A DNA stretch of 64,000 bases. It comes from Copromyces sp. CBS 386.78. Its lineage: Eukaryota > Ascomycota > Sordariomycetes > Sordariales > Sordariaceae. Shown piece by piece: positions 10,550-22,782 of the stretch. The notes below the pieces were generated by a model. It was not told the DNA's origin. It saw only the letters and a program-made list of their open reading frames with translations, and searched no databases. The stretch spans positions 372,001-436,000 of the forward strand of contig MU839084.1 of assembly GCA_030685235.1 (NCBI GenBank), in the 5' to 3' direction. Made by a program: the position numbers and the translations under genes. Within the stretch, counting starts at the first letter, position 1, and every line of letters starts with the position of its first letter.

Positions 10550-11689
10550 TGTCGGCGCTTTGTAGGTGAGGTGTATATCGCTCTTGCGATTGCTGATATG
10601 TGTGACTTGGTTGCGAGGTAAAGCTTCCGAGGAATTCGAGGTGTCAAAATATGCTTCGACCTCTTGGTGAGTTTATGTAGATCCGTCAACCTACTCAGGA
10701 ATCAAGAGAGAACCTGGTCAGGTCAGCATCCCGTAGATATATATTATATGCCTCTTTACTGCGGCTACATAGTCAAGCAAGCTCTTATCAATTCAACCAA
10801 CCATTCATGTCCCACAATTGAGTATTGAAATGAGGGGGAATCCGCGCCCTTCGTGTCATTCTCGACCCCAGAGCCCCAGGCTTGGCGAAACTAGTTCCGG
10901 GGCTATCACCGGGGATCGATGCATCCTGATATCTTGATGTGAGCGATATGTTCAACGAGACGCAAAAGGACGGTGCTTCAACTTATTGGAAAAAGGACAC
11001 AATTCCGTTAGGTACTTAGTTAAGTAGTTCACTTTCGGCTAGTTCACTTTCGGGAGATGCCGAGAATAGACCGTGATCATACAAGGACCAGAAGAAGACA
11101 ATCCCTCAGGATTTAAGATCACACAGACACAGTTGAAAGGCGCTCCTCGCGAACAGTCAGTTCCAAGCGCAGGTTCGATATTGCTCACAGAAGTATGCAC
11201 AAGCAAGGCCATTACAGACACAGAGCTCATCCGAAGAAAGAAGTCACTTAACCGTCCACAATGTTTCACCCACTGCACCCTTCAACACTATGCATTCATC
11301 CTTTACGAGACCCACGAGCATAGGTAGAAACCCCATGGGCGTCCTGAAAACCTTTCCCTCCCGTACATCACTCTGGAAAGGCCATGATGAACATTCCCAG
11401 AAAGTCCCTGTTGTGTTGTCGATACGTAATCCGAATTTCGGCCGGGTCGGGGTGGTCTCCATCTGCCCCGCAATCGGGTTGCCGATTATGGTGGGGTTCA
11501 CAGGCTTCACCTTTTGTTGCAGTTGATCCACCAAGTGCAAGGCGTCACCATATGAAATCTCTGACTTCACAAGCTCCCCAAGTTCCGAAAGCGAACGACG
11601 ACGACGACGGCAACAACAGCAACAACTATCACCGGCAAAATAAACACCGAGGTGCGCATACAGCGGCAAGCTACATACGATTGAACACA
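10550..11689. other. Divergent promoter region between the FAD oxidoreductase and the SDR gene
   Basis: The flanking genes are transcribed away from each other, so this 1.1 kb must hold both promoters. A small tandem duplication of TAGTTCACTTTCGGC occurs at 11025-11053. A run of GAC/AAC-type triplets precedes the SDR start. No coding signal that I trust is present. Confidence 0.6.
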
Positions 11690-12588
11690 ATGTCAGAGCC
11701 CAAAGTCATCATTGTCACCGGCGGCAGCAAGGGCATTGGCCTGGCTGTCGTGCAAGATCTCCTGAAAGCCAAGCACAATGTTGTCCTGGTTGCCAGGACG
11801 CCCTTCGGCGTCAACGAGCTTGTGAAGGATTATCCAGGCCAGATTAAGTTCTTGTCCGCCGATATGACAGTGCCAGATGTAAGTGGTGACCGGTAATCAC
11901 ATTTGGAAGTTACAGCATGGAAAGACTGATTTAAGTCCTATTAACATATCTAAAAGACTGCACACAGAGCTGTAGAGCTCGCTCTCCTTTCTTACTCCAA
12001 GCTTGATGGCGTTGTTGTCAACCATGGAGTACTTACTCCCATCACTCGTCTGGCCGAGGCTTCCATTGAGGACTGGAAGAATCACTACGATGTGAACGTC
12101 TTCAGCGCTCTCTCCATTGTGAGCTTTACACCCCCAGACCAATGTGATCAAATGACTGCTAACACAATAGTCAGGTCAAAGAAGCCATCCCTCATCTGCG
12201 GGCCACCAAGGGCAAGATCATCTTTGTCTCCTCTGGCGCCGCCATCAAAGCATATGCCGCTTGGGGAGCATATGGCTCATCCAAGGCCGCATTCAACTCA
12301 ATCTGCCGCCACGTTGCCGTGGAGGAGCCAGATATCACAGCAGTTGCAGTCAGCCCAGGACGGGTTGATACTGACATGCAAAAGGAGCTACGCGAGAAGG
12401 GCCAAGGCGTCATGTCAGATAACGACTACGCTGGCTTCGTCTCGGCCTTCGAGGAAGGTCAGCTCAACAAGCCTGAGTGGCCTGCCCAGGTCATAGCGAA
12501 GCTGTCACTTGACGCCAAGTCTGACCTGTCCGGTAAATACGTCGCGTGGAACGGACCGGAAGTTGCGGAGTATCGCGAGCAGCAATGA
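11690..12588 (+). CDS. Short-chain dehydrogenase/reductase, IRC24 (benzil reductase)-like, 254 aa
   Basis: Three exons: 11690-11878, 11957-12118 and 12175-12588, with GT/AG introns of 78 and 56 bases. All joints are phase 0. The Rossmann glycine motif TGGSKGIG lies at residues 10-17. The catalytic Ser137, Tyr150 and Lys154 are present as SSGA and YGSSK, and SPGRVDTDMQ follows as the C-terminal substrate-side loop. The NAG structural motif reads NHG (residues 85-87). Overall order and the VDTDMQKELRE segment resemble yeast Irc24/YIR035C, cytosolic NADPH-dependent carbonyl reductases that act on diketones such as benzil. The natural substrate is unknown. The second exon's 3' end and the TCAG acceptor at 12171-12174 are chosen because they keep the frame in VKEAIPHL. 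High confidence in family, moderate in subfamily. Confidence 0.9.
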
Positions 12589-14324
12589 GGCATCTAGGGA
12601 AACTTTTGTCTAGTTAGCAACCATATCTGGAAAAGATAACGAAGACATGAGAAGATAGTGATGGGGCAAGAAGTCAGTTGAAAGATGAAAAGGCTATACG
12701 TGTATCCACATAGAGATTCAGCATTAGCATGGAATGTAAGTTTATTCATCACATTGCCATGTTTGTTTGTGTGCTCGTGCTCGAGAAAAAAATAAGTGGT
12801 ACCTACTCTGTGTGATCCCATCACTAGAGCGCAAGTAGCATTCCTATCTCCATGACCAAGCTGTCCCCATCCGTTGAAGTGGAAGATGAAGCGGCCTGGC
12901 CACTTCTTTGATATGAAGCGATTGCGCAAGAGGACACGATCATCTGTATTCGTCCGGGTCTGCACCGGGACGTTAGTCGTCTGACACGTTCAAGTCGGCG
13001 CGTCGACGAGATATGAATGAGTCGAGATGATTCAGGAAAGTTGTGTCCGTCATGAATTGTCGGAATTGGAATGAAAAGTACAAAAGCATCATGGTGTCGG
13101 CTCGAAGGTAATCCGTGTGGTACCAGACCACAGGAAAACGGCATACCTGATCGTGGTGACCATGCTGGACACTGGGAGTAACTGTTAGCAAAACTGCTGA
13201 CGATGTTGATACTCCAGAACACACAAGAACACAATTGGTTCGGTTTCGATCAGTAGTGACGTTTGGCTTGTCGGTGTCTATCACCATAATTGTGTATGAT
13301 AGGGGCGACACGAATATTCTCCTCATAGAAACCCAAAACCACTGCGTTCTTGTGCTGGCGGAGGAAGGGCAACATGTTCTTACCTATCATGAACATTGCT
13401 CGGAGTAACAGTGAGCTGTCCAGTCAAGTGATCCAGCATGGAAACATTGCAGTTGCCTGCGTGTCCCAGTGGAAGCGCATCGTGTCGCGACTGAGAGAAG
13501 GTAGAAAGGTGAAGGAAGGAAGCGCTGCAGAAAGTTGAAAGTTATCGACGCGCCGGATGGATCACAATTTTTCTTTTGAACAACGGAACAACGATTTCGG
13601 CGTCAGAAATTTGTGGTGGGGTCCCAGGGACGGTCCACTTCAGGTTTCTCATCACTGCTGCGAGTGGATCAGAGCCCGATTGGGACAGTGGCATTTGGCA
13701 TTCCTTCACCAGTTGCGACCAGGTGACCAAACCATTGACCGCAGAAAGGGAAGCTCGGACAAAGCTGAGAGGCGGGGGGTGTGCGGATTAAATCCAATTC
13801 ACACACACCCACCTGACTTGCAAGCGAACGAACCTGGACCGCGAGCGAGTGTGCACTGTGCAGTAACTGCAGTGATTGAAGAACTGTGGCTAGTGCGTCC
13901 AATGTGCGACTCCGCCACATACCCATGGTTGCCCCTGGTGCGCGCAATGAGCCAGGACCAATCGCCCAGTTGCCGTTGGCGGCAGCTTCCAGGCCAGCCG
14001 CACTTGTGGTTTGGAGTGAAGGGAGCGGTGCCAATGTGTCGTCTATAAAGGCAACCATCCTCACCTGGGCACCTCCGAGCTCAAAGGGAGCTTCGGCTCC
14101 CCTAACCATCATGCAACTCGACCTCATAAAGACTTCAAAACACTTTGATTACACCGGCCGCATATCTTGAGAGATATCACTCGCCCAGGCAGTTGGGGAA
14201 TTTTGCAACCTGAGCCACTATACCTAGCTCGTCGAGATCCGACCCTTCGAGGCATCAATACCCACCCGCCCCACGACGACGCACGTAGGAGACTCTCAGG
14301 TCTCTTCATTACCCATCAGCCAAA
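12589..14324. other. Intergenic spacer between the SDR gene and NC2-beta
   Basis: Several overlapping frames of 60-160 codons occur on both strands but none has a motif, plausible codon bias or a splice-joined continuation. The spacer is the 3' region of the SDR gene and the promoter of NC2-beta. A short ACCATGATG-type pyrimidine-poor leader precedes the start at 14325. Confidence 0.55.
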
Positions 14325-15585
14325 ATGTCTGATCACGAATTTGGAGGTCCGTTGTCACTCTGCTCAGTTTGCCGTTATCTTCTCCTTTGGGGTTCTCCCC
14401 GAAGACACATTGCCCAACTGCTTGCACCTAGACACGGTCGGGTTGGCCCAATGATGAAGCCACTCAGCCTTGCACTCAAGTTGAGTGGAGTGAGCCTCAC
14501 TCACGAGTCCAAACCACCACAACACTCCCTTTCATCCACTCCTTCTTCACTACATATTGTTGAAATTCGAGTGAATAAGGTAAAGCACGTCACGATGGGC
14601 TTGCTGCCTAGCGAGTTAATTTACTCGCAAAACTGTGTTGTATATAAGCAACAAGGTTTTACACGATGGCTTCTTTACCCCTTTCCTCACTCAGCAATAT
14701 GGCGATCAATAGCCCAAGATGGACGAAGACGAATATTCCGGATACCGTTATGCATACGCTTCGGAGCCGTGGGTTGTCTCTGGCTCTGGGGTTCAACCAC
14801 ATCCGAGTAGCTTAACTTTTTTCTTCCCATGATTTATATCGAGATGCTTCTTTACTAACACGGTTACTGTAGGCAACGATGACCTCTCACTTCCCAAGGG
14901 TACGTTTAGTTCCAGTCATGGGTGTGGAAGATGATTCCGAGCAGTTGGGAGGCCCACAGGCTAGTCTTCGGCTCGGTGAGCTAGGTGGTTGAGACGGTAG
15001 TTTCTGGCTATGAGGGTGCCTATTTTCAAGCAAACGGAATATCGGATGGACCATGCTCACCAGGCAGAAAGAAAGCCTTCAGGGCTCGGGCCGTGCAGCA
15101 AACCTCGAAGAGCATGAGCTAACTTACTAAACAGCAACGGTCCAGAAGATTGTGAGCGAGATTCTGCCATCATCGACTGGCCTATCATTCGCCAAGGAAG
15201 CAAGGGATCTCCTCATCGATCTCTGCGTCGAGTTCATCTCGCTCGTATCGTCCGAAGCGAACGAGATTTCCGAGAAGGAGTCGAAAAAGACGATTGCCTG
15301 TGATCACATCACCCAGGCCCTCGAACGGCTCGGTTTTGCCGACTACGTCCCTGCCGTGCTAGAGGCAGCTGCGGAGCATAAGGAGGTCCAAAAGGTACTT
15401 AGAACGGTTATTATGACATTGTTCGTTTGTGTCCTTTTTTTTACCTCTTGTGAAGCTAACACATACGTCAAAAATAGGGACGAGAGAAAAAAGCAAACAA
15501 GTTCGAGCAGTCCGGCCTATCGCTCGAAGAACTCGAGCGGATCCAACGCGAGCAGTTTGCCGACGCCGCGGCGCGACATACTTAG
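14325..15585 (+). CDS. ncb2: NC2 complex subunit beta (Dr1), TBP-binding repressor, 139 aa
   Basis: Four exons by splice signals and protein continuity: 14325-14346, 14873-14899, 15135-15394 and 15478-15585. The second exon has only 27 bases. The product starts MSDHEFGG and carries the histone-fold block LPKATVQKIVSEILP and the KKTIACDHITQALE helix, followed by the charged GREKKANKFEQSG region and LEELERIQREQF. This order and length match Dr1/NC2-beta, which pairs with NC2-alpha, binds TBP on DNA and blocks TFIIA/TFIIB entry. The third intron has a CTTACTAAC branch-type sequence just before its AG in the second long intron, and GCTAAC in the last. Oddly, the TAG at 15583 is followed in the same frame by 94 open codons with AT-hook motifs, listed separately. 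Confidence 0.93.
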
Positions 15586-15870
15586 GGGGGTCCATCCGCG
15601 TCGCCTGAGCCTTCTTCACCAGTGTCCGAGCAACAGCCGAAAAAGCGGCAGAGGTCGCCTCGGAAGCAGCGGCAGCCGAAGAAGGAGAAGAAGAAGAGAG
15701 AGAAGAAGCCTCAAGCCGATACCGAGCAACAGCCGAAAAGGCCGGTAGGACGGCCCCGGAAGCAGCAACAGCCGAAAAGGGGGAGGGGGCGACCTCGGAA
15801 GCAGCAGCGGCAGCCTCAAGCCGATACCGAGCCAAAACCAGGAAGGAGGGCCCCGGCTACAAACGGTTGA
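15586..15870 (+). other. In-frame open stretch after the NC2-beta stop, with two AT-hook motifs
   Basis: Immediately downstream of the NC2-beta TAG, the same frame stays open for 94 codons to a TGA at 15868. The encoded tail begins GGPSASPEPSSPVS, then becomes Lys/Arg/Gln-rich with two AT-hook cores (VGRPRKQQ and RGRPRKQQ) and a repeated QADTE module. The bias toward Q, K, R and P is that of a nuclear DNA-binding tail and not of random untranslated DNA. A CAG-to-TAG change would explain the stop. Alternatives are stop-codon readthrough, an undetected splice form, or 3'UTR that happens to be open. This is not annotated as part of the CDS because the stop is real in this sequence. Confidence 0.5.
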
Positions 15871-16714
15871 GAAAGAGGATGAAGACAAGGGGAAGAGCGA
15901 CTGGCTGGCTACAGTGCTCAACTAATACGACCGGTGGACTGCGTATCAACAAGCAAAGAAGAGGTGGGCCATCAGTCGGGAAGAGCACCCTTGGTCGGTG
16001 TCAGAAGCTCTTTTGAGGAAGCTGAGGCTCGGGAATGACGGTAACTGAAGGAACGAAAGCAAGTTTGCACTGGGCAATCGGAAGAGGGCATAGAGTTGCG
16101 AGAGCTTTGCATTTACGTGGCGTTGAGTTTGTGTGTTTGCTGGGGTCGGGTTCTGATATTTGCGGTTGCGTGGGATTTGGTTGGATGCAGGTGGCTTTGG
16201 AGAATGAGAACCAACAGCGGATTATTCTTTAACTGGGATGTGCACCTTGAGGATAGGTGGTCATCTTAGGTATTTCCGGTGTAAATATTTCGGCATCCCT
16301 TTTTTTTTTCGCAGGAATATCAAGCGAAAGTTATGACTTATGGTTCGTTATGTAACACGGAGACGTTCGTTGTGATGTTGCTCGGGCATTTGTGAAGCTA
16401 CCAGACTTGGACTTAGACGATGACTATGAAGTTTCATCCCAACTGGGTGTCCATTATCTCACACTTACCTTGTTTCCGCCAAACGCATGAAGATGATCCT
16501 AACAAACAAAGAATAAAGACTTTCACATTGCATGGATTCGAGTGTAGTATTATAGTCTTCCTCTCATGATTAACCAAAACCGCCCAAGAGAAAGGTTCAT
16601 TGGAATCTAGGTGTATCTACAAGTTCGTGGTATGACCTAGCTCATTTTGAGAGAAAAGCCATTCCACTCATGCTACTATCTCTCCCATCGTCACGATAAC
16701 AGAGGAACAATGAT
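15871..16714. other. Convergent intergenic region, NC2-beta and mitochondrial protein gene
   Basis: The two flanking genes end toward each other, so this holds both 3' regions. The only frame, 16035-16232, is short and without motif. A T-run lies near 16301-16310. No other feature seen. Confidence 0.6.
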
Positions 16715-17659
16715 TTAGTAGCCCTCCTTGCCCCACTTGTTGTACTTGTCGTGGAGGTTCTGTATTAGATCTCCCTGTTAGTCATTTGTTCCTCTCTTTC
16801 CTCTCTCCGATCCGTATCGTATGGCCCATCCCTCGGCCTTCGGAGCCAGAGATATCGGGAACACGGTGAGCTGGATGGAATCGTTGTGGTTCGTACCTTG
16901 GGGAGGTTGACGTTGGGGACAACGACAACGTTGACGGCGCTGGGGGCGTCCTTGGGGGCAGCGGAGGGGTCACCACCGGGGTGGTACTGGTACTTGCCAG
17001 CGCCCGAGCCGGACTCCCAGGGCATGGAGTTCTTGGTCTGGGGAACGACAGTCTCGTCGGTAGAGGCGGTAGGGTTGCGGCCTTTGGGTGTGGAGAGAGA
17101 TGTTAGAGCTGATGTTTGTTTTGGACGCTTGGACATAGCTCCCCGATAGGTAGCGCTAAGCTATAGCTTGGGCCGGGAGATATGAAAACAACATACCGAA
17201 GTAGTAACCGGCACCAATGAAGGCGGCAACCATGACGCCACCGAGGACCTATACTCAGAGCAACACCAATTCCCATGTCAGCTTCCGAAGCTTGATCTTT
17301 GTTTTTCTTTCTTTCCTCTTCTCGTTCTTCGCGACCAATGCATCATCAAATCCCGCTCCTCCCGCAACACACCAACCAAACCCGCCGCGCGCGCATTTTC
17401 GCAGCATTTTCTCTCCAACCATTCGCCCGAACCCAGCGCAAGGATCCAACTCGCCCAAAGCTCTCTCTGCGCCTTCAAATTCCGGCTGTTCTGTAGGTCG
17501 ATGTGTTGAGGAGGGAGGTAGGACCGAGATCCCCTATTTTCAAATTTCACGCACCAGAATCTCGGGGTTCTTCTTGGACTCGGTCTTGAGAGCCTCCTCC
17601 CCAGTCGTCAAGCGACGGACGGTGGTGGAGAAAGCACGGCGGGCAACGAAGGAGGCCAT
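16715..17659 (-). CDS. Small mitochondrial single-membrane-span protein of unknown function, 128 aa
   Basis: Four exons on the minus strand: 17659-17555, 17248-17197, 17081-16897 and 16759-16715, joined in frame with GTGCGT, GTATGT and GTACGA donors. The product begins MASFVARRAFSTTVRR, a classical Arg/Ser-rich, acid-free mitochondrial presequence with a likely cleavage after the FSTT region. Residues about 35-52 (LVLGGVMVAAFIGAGYYFG) form one hydrophobic span with glycine-rich packing. The rest is hydrophilic, with a GKYQYHPGGDP segment and the C-terminus NLHDKYNKWGKEGY. I infer an inner-membrane protein, perhaps a small accessory subunit of a respiratory or ATP synthase complex, but I do not recognise it and cannot assign a complex. 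The last exon has just 45 bases. Confidence 0.8.
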
Positions 17660-19641
17660 TGTGGTGTTGATTAAGTCGGGCTGGACGGCGTGGGTTTCGA
17701 CGAACGGGTCAACGACGGGGGATTTGTTGTCGAGGTCGGTGGTGGGGTTCCGGCGAACGGGAGGTAGCTATGGCGTCAGGTGCGGAAAGTGTTTCGGGGA
17801 ATTGAGAGCTTTCGGCATTCGATGATGCAGCAACAAGCTTTGAGGTTTCCTGGTGCACGGACCCCTTGACGGCCTGGACGGCGTGGGTTACGGGTATTGT
17901 AGTGGTATGATTTCGAGGCTTGAGAAAAAGGCTTGGCGTGTCTTACGTAAGGAGCTCTCTCGCGCAAGCTTCATCATTGGTCACGTCCATAGCAGGAGCA
18001 GCAGAAGCCAGAAACACCAGGGCTAGGGTCAGACGTGCGAACAGCTGGTATCACATTGTGTCGCGAGATTCGGAATGGCTGCGGTGCTGGGCCCGGCATC
18101 TCGAGTTCAGGTCGGACTTAACCAGTTGAACCAAACAGCCAGCCAGCTGAGCTCCAGCTGTTTGTCCACGTGTGACGGAAATCGGGAGTACATGCTGCGT
18201 GTGTATGCAGCCACTTTGTTTAAGTTTGAATTACCTGAATTCCGTCCTCCGTACCTCCAAGTTTAGAACTTGGATGCTAGGCATCTCCGTGAGCTTCACA
18301 ATGAAGCCAGACACCACCACCAGAAAAGGAGCCCCCAGGCATAAGAATCGAATCTTGGATGGAGGTTGATAACGAGCGCTAGGTTGGCTCAGGGGCAGCT
18401 TGGCACTTTCCAAGGGGAGGGCATGGACCACAGTGCTGCTATGCATCACGCCCGGGCAGCAACAAGAGCCAGGCACAGAGAGGAACAGTCGGAGGCACCA
18501 GAAGCGCACTTCAGTAGTGTAGTGGAAGGGGTGTCCGCGGAGTGGGGTTCACCGCGATCACTAACCCAAAGGGTGCCTCGGGGGTGCCTTCCATTCTCAC
18601 CTGGGGCTGATGGGCAAAAAAGAAATGACGGCGCAACATGGATGACACGGCCCATTTCCCATATCTCGAACAAAGTGGTGCAGAGGCCGGGAGTTGCATT
18701 TGAAATCGACTGGGGGGAATTTCCAAGGTTCCCGTCCACTATTGGAATTGCTTTGCAGTAGTTCCGGGCCCGTTGTGTTGGAGCGAAAAAGGACAGCCCA
18801 AAAAAGGGACGGGAACGCTCGCTGGAGTGTGAGAAACGAACGGGGGGGGGAAGCACAATGCGAGGCTCTTGGCCAACCACTCCTTGCAAACCAACTGCAA
18901 CCCATTCCGTTGCACAACACTTTTTGACTTTTTGACTCGACCCGAGGCCAAAGGCAAACACCACTCTCTCTTCGCACTATTGCAAAGGCTGAGGTTTCGC
19001 TCAGCCGTCCACTCCTTAACACAGCTGGAAACCAACAAAGTCGGATTATACGGAAACGCTCATTATTTTCGCCCGTCCGGTACAAGGGTTGACTTTCGCC
19101 GCCATAACGACAACACTCCTTCACCAACGACCCGACACACACACACCGCAATCCCATTGCTGCAAATAAGCACTGCCAACCGTAAAAGCACAACGGCAAC
19201 CGACCTGATCTTGACACATCAGCGACCAGCCAACAACCCAACCTCGACCTATTCCACGAGATACCATAACGCCCTACCGAAACCGTTGTATTGTGCCGCC
19301 ATCCATCGATCCGAGCGCCATTGCGTCAAACACACCTCCCTCCGTCTGATCTCAATATCCCGACACCCCGTGTAGCGCGCCCGGACCTCGAAACCTCCAA
19401 GCGACGTCGTTTACGTATACTTGACACTGCCGACATCACTGCGCCCCGGTTTATCATCCGCCGCAGCTTGTCGCATTCGTCGCCGACCTCCTTTCCCGCC
19501 GTCGGGAAACTCATCCATCTTTGTCCTTGATTTATAGCCATGTTATAGCGCTGGATCTCCCGACATTAGCTACACATCACACACACACACAGTTCATACG
19601 CGATCGACTACGGGTCTTGGGGGGATTCCCTAGCCGACACG
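17660..19641. other. Divergent promoter region, mitochondrial protein gene and ERF2
   Basis: Two kilobases without a supported gene. Overlapping frames up to 214 codons occur on both strands around 18370-19375, but they conflict with one another and lack motifs. The last 500 bases before ERF2 are rich in CA and CCA and resemble a long fungal 5' leader. A G9 tract lies near 18842. Confidence 0.55.
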
Positions 19642-21744
19642 ATGGCATCCGAAGAGGGACCCTCGAGGTCAGCCTCCCCGACAAATGTCGACAACACGTT
19701 CCCGCAATATCCTCCCCGAGCCGAGCTTACCGTTGCCGGCCCTCCCAGCGTAATATCTTCGCGAATGACAGACATAGGTACGGAGGATGGGCAAGGATCA
19801 GATACAACAGCACGAGGAGGAGTCCCTGCGAGCGCCAACCCCAATAGGAGGAGTGGCTTTTATTCGGACACACAATCTCGTCCCGAGACGTCTGGCACCG
19901 GGTTATCATCAAGGGGCCCGTGGGCGCAATCGGTACCTCTACGCCAACACTTGTCCGGGAAACGAGGAAGCATAGCTGGGAGCATCGGCAGTGCAGGAGG
20001 TCGTCCCATAAGCGCGGCAAGCAGGAGTCATGTCCCGTCTCTAACGTCACATGCCTTCTTTCGCCCGATGAGCTCGCAGAAACTCCAGGCGCAAAGGGGT
20101 GCTGGGCGGCCGTCAACAATGAACCGCCCATATGTGATTACCGGAGAAGCAGGAGCTCGCAACAGTGTCATCTCAACTGGAAGTGGTCGCATAGGGGCGC
20201 AGATTGCTGAGGACGCAGAGCTGCGTATGCCTTCCAGGGGGACCGAAATGACGGAGCAGGAAACCATGGACCGCATGACAGCCAACACGAGTCCCACCAA
20301 CAGATTTTTCCCTACCTCGAGCCTTACGGATAGCGTCCGGCCGTTGCAGCCGTTACAGAGACCCGTCGATGCCCGACACATCAACGTGGAAATGAACAAA
20401 GACTACAGAGAGGGAAGTCCGACAACACCACCCAGGTCGCCAACGAGGACGTCACGATCTTTCAGGTCCAGCTTCTTGATGCCGAGGATGAACGAGTCCG
20501 GGATAACGGGTTCAAATAGAGAGATCGAGGGTGGGGAGAAGCTGCAATCCGCTGCCTCGTCTCCCAACATCCCGCCTCAAAATTACGAGAGGCAAAGGGC
20601 CAGAAAAAGACGTGCGAAAAGGCAAAAAGATGCGAGTCTTGGTAAAAACTACGAATACTTCGAGGGCAACACTGTTTTCTGCCTTGGCGGACGGTTCCAG
20701 AACACAAAGCAACGCCCGATAAACATAGCCACCGGTTCCCTAATCGTTCTTCCTTGCATTCTCTTTTTTATCTTCTCGGCGCCTTGGATTTGGCACAACA
20801 TCTCGCCCGCGATACCCATTACGTTTGCCTATCTTGCTTATATCTGTGTATCTTCGTTCGCACACGCGTCAGCATCGGATCCAGGGGTATGTTACGGCTT
20901 TTTGAGCTTTTCGAGTGAGTGTTGCGCTGACATGTCCTAGATTCTACCGAGAAATTTGCACAAGTTTCCTCCCCCTGAAATGGACGATAGCCCGATGGGG
21001 CCCCCAACTACCGACTGGGTTTTAGTTCACTCGGCAGAAGCTTCAACGGCAGCAATGGAGGTCCCGATCAAGTACTGCAAGACGTGCCAGCTGTGGCGTC
21101 CTCCACGCGCTCATCACTGCCGCTTATGCGACAACTGTGTTGAGACCCAAGACCATCACTGTGTATGGCTCAACAACTGCGTTGGCCGTCGCAACTACCG
21201 CTATTTTTTCACGTTCGTCAGCTCGGCAACCGTACTTGCCTTGTACCTTATTGGCGCCTCACTGGCACAAATTTTGGTGTACAAGAACCGCCACCATACC
21301 AGCTTTGGCCACGCGGTCAATCACTTCCGCGTACCATTTGCCATGGTCTTTTATGGGTTTCTGGCGTTTTTGTACCCAGCTGCTCTTACAGGATACCATG
21401 TCTTTTTGATGGCCCGCGGCGAGACTACTCGCGAATACCTGAACTCTCACAAGTTTCCCAAGTCCGACCGATACCGCGCTTTCACCCAGGCAAACTGGCT
21501 CAAGAACTGGTTCGTCGTGCTCTGCCGGCCAAGGCCGCCGACTTACTACGGATTCAAGGTCAAGTACAACCAGGGTGATCAGCGGTTAGGGTCCCATCGT
21601 CGCTGGCAACAGCCTGTGATTTCTGACTCGAAAGAGGGCATGGAAATGCAAAACGTCTCGTCGCAGTTACCTCAAACGGGATTCATGGGACCTACAGCAC
21701 TGCGAAACTCGAATAATGGATCTGCACAGGAGGTTGTGGCATGA
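19642..21744 (+). CDS. erf2: Palmitoyltransferase ERF2 (DHHC protein acyltransferase), 682 aa
   Basis: Two exons, 19642-20886 and 20941-21744, separated by a 54-base intron with a GTATGT donor and GCTGAC branch. The first 330 or so residues are Ser/Pro/Arg-rich and look disordered. Two hydrophobic spans follow (about 370-410), then the Cys-rich zinc domain starting at C461 and the catalytic DHHC at residues 486-489, then two more spans and a basic tail. This four-span layout with DHHC between spans 2 and 3 is the family norm. Erf2, with its partner Erf4/Shr5, palmitoylates Ras at the ER membrane. The TTxE-like segment after the last span is present in weak form. The start ATG follows a purine-rich leader. 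Assignment to ERF2 rather than another DHHC enzyme rests on the SDPGILPRN segment ahead of the zinc domain. Confidence 0.92.
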
Positions 21745-22782
21745 TATTAATGGTTTCTCTCGCATAAGTGGTTTATCACTTTGCCATCTTTCAGCGTTCC
21801 TCTCTGAGCTTTATACGCACGTACAGCATAACTGCACCCCCAATCTTTACATACCATTAGTACGCATCAACGCATCATCATTTTTCATGTTTTTATGTTG
21901 CCACTTTCTCTCAGATACCTGACGGCACGGCGTTACGTTTTCTCTTCTAAGACTTGCGCACCAGTTCAGTCCGAAGAAGAGCTTTTTTTTGTAATTAAAA
22001 TGACAGCGATCATAAACTTGTATACAGGAGGAAGAAGAGTCAAAGTCAGGATGAAGAAAATGGGGGAACAGCGAGCGCCCTAGTGGCCGGCCGTACCTCA
22101 ACGGCAACGCATAGGGAGGGAGCAGCAGCAACGAAGGAGTTGGACGGACGGACAGGCCTCATTACTGTACGAGTGCTTTTTTTATACCCTGATGAGAGTT
22201 AGCTTGATCCCAAAACTTCTTTTTTTCTGTGGTTCTTAGAAACTTCTATAATACTATATGTATCAACCTCATGTGGCGTCGGTTTGGTATGTGATATGCT
22301 CCGTTGCTATCAAGGTTGTTATGGACGGATTTGATTAGTGAGGGTTACATGGACAGATACACAAATAAACGTTGAACTCGAAACTAAACCAGAAGTCTTC
22401 TGATATCAGTTTCGGTGGATAACTTAAGATGTTTCCGATTGAAGTTCACTTGCTCTGGAAAACATTAGTCCGAGGTTGTTGTTGTAAAAAGGGTTCGGCC
22501 GAGATGCATAACATCAAAAGGACCCACAATTCACAAAAGAATTGCCTTGAGAGCTTCACAATCCCGTCATTCACATCAACCATTCATCTTTCAACAATAA
22601 GTCAAAACCGTCACCACTCAACCTTCACCTCCAACTTTGGGGCCACCAGCTCACCATTTGTAGTCCTTGCACGAATCCAAGACAATTCAATCCCTCTTTT
22701 CCACATTCCCGATTCCAACTCCAACCAGCCTCATCAGCACGCACGCAGCAAACAGACTCCAGCCCCTCCAGCACACACAACC
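21745..22782. other. Intergenic spacer between ERF2 and TYW3
   Basis: Holds the ERF2 3' region and the TYW3 promoter. The TYW3 frame stays open upstream to 22429, including ATGs at 22429 and 22504, but the added residues do not look like the family and I begin the gene at 22783. No other feature seen. Confidence 0.55.

Noticed and set aside
18597..19241. 214-codon minus-strand frame, and others near 18.4-19.4 kb
   Set aside because: Overlaps several equally long frames on both strands, Trp/Cys-rich, no motif and no splice continuation.
22429..22782. Upstream in-frame start for TYW3
   Set aside because: The frame is open but the residues do not resemble the family; the start at 22783 lies right before the conserved part.
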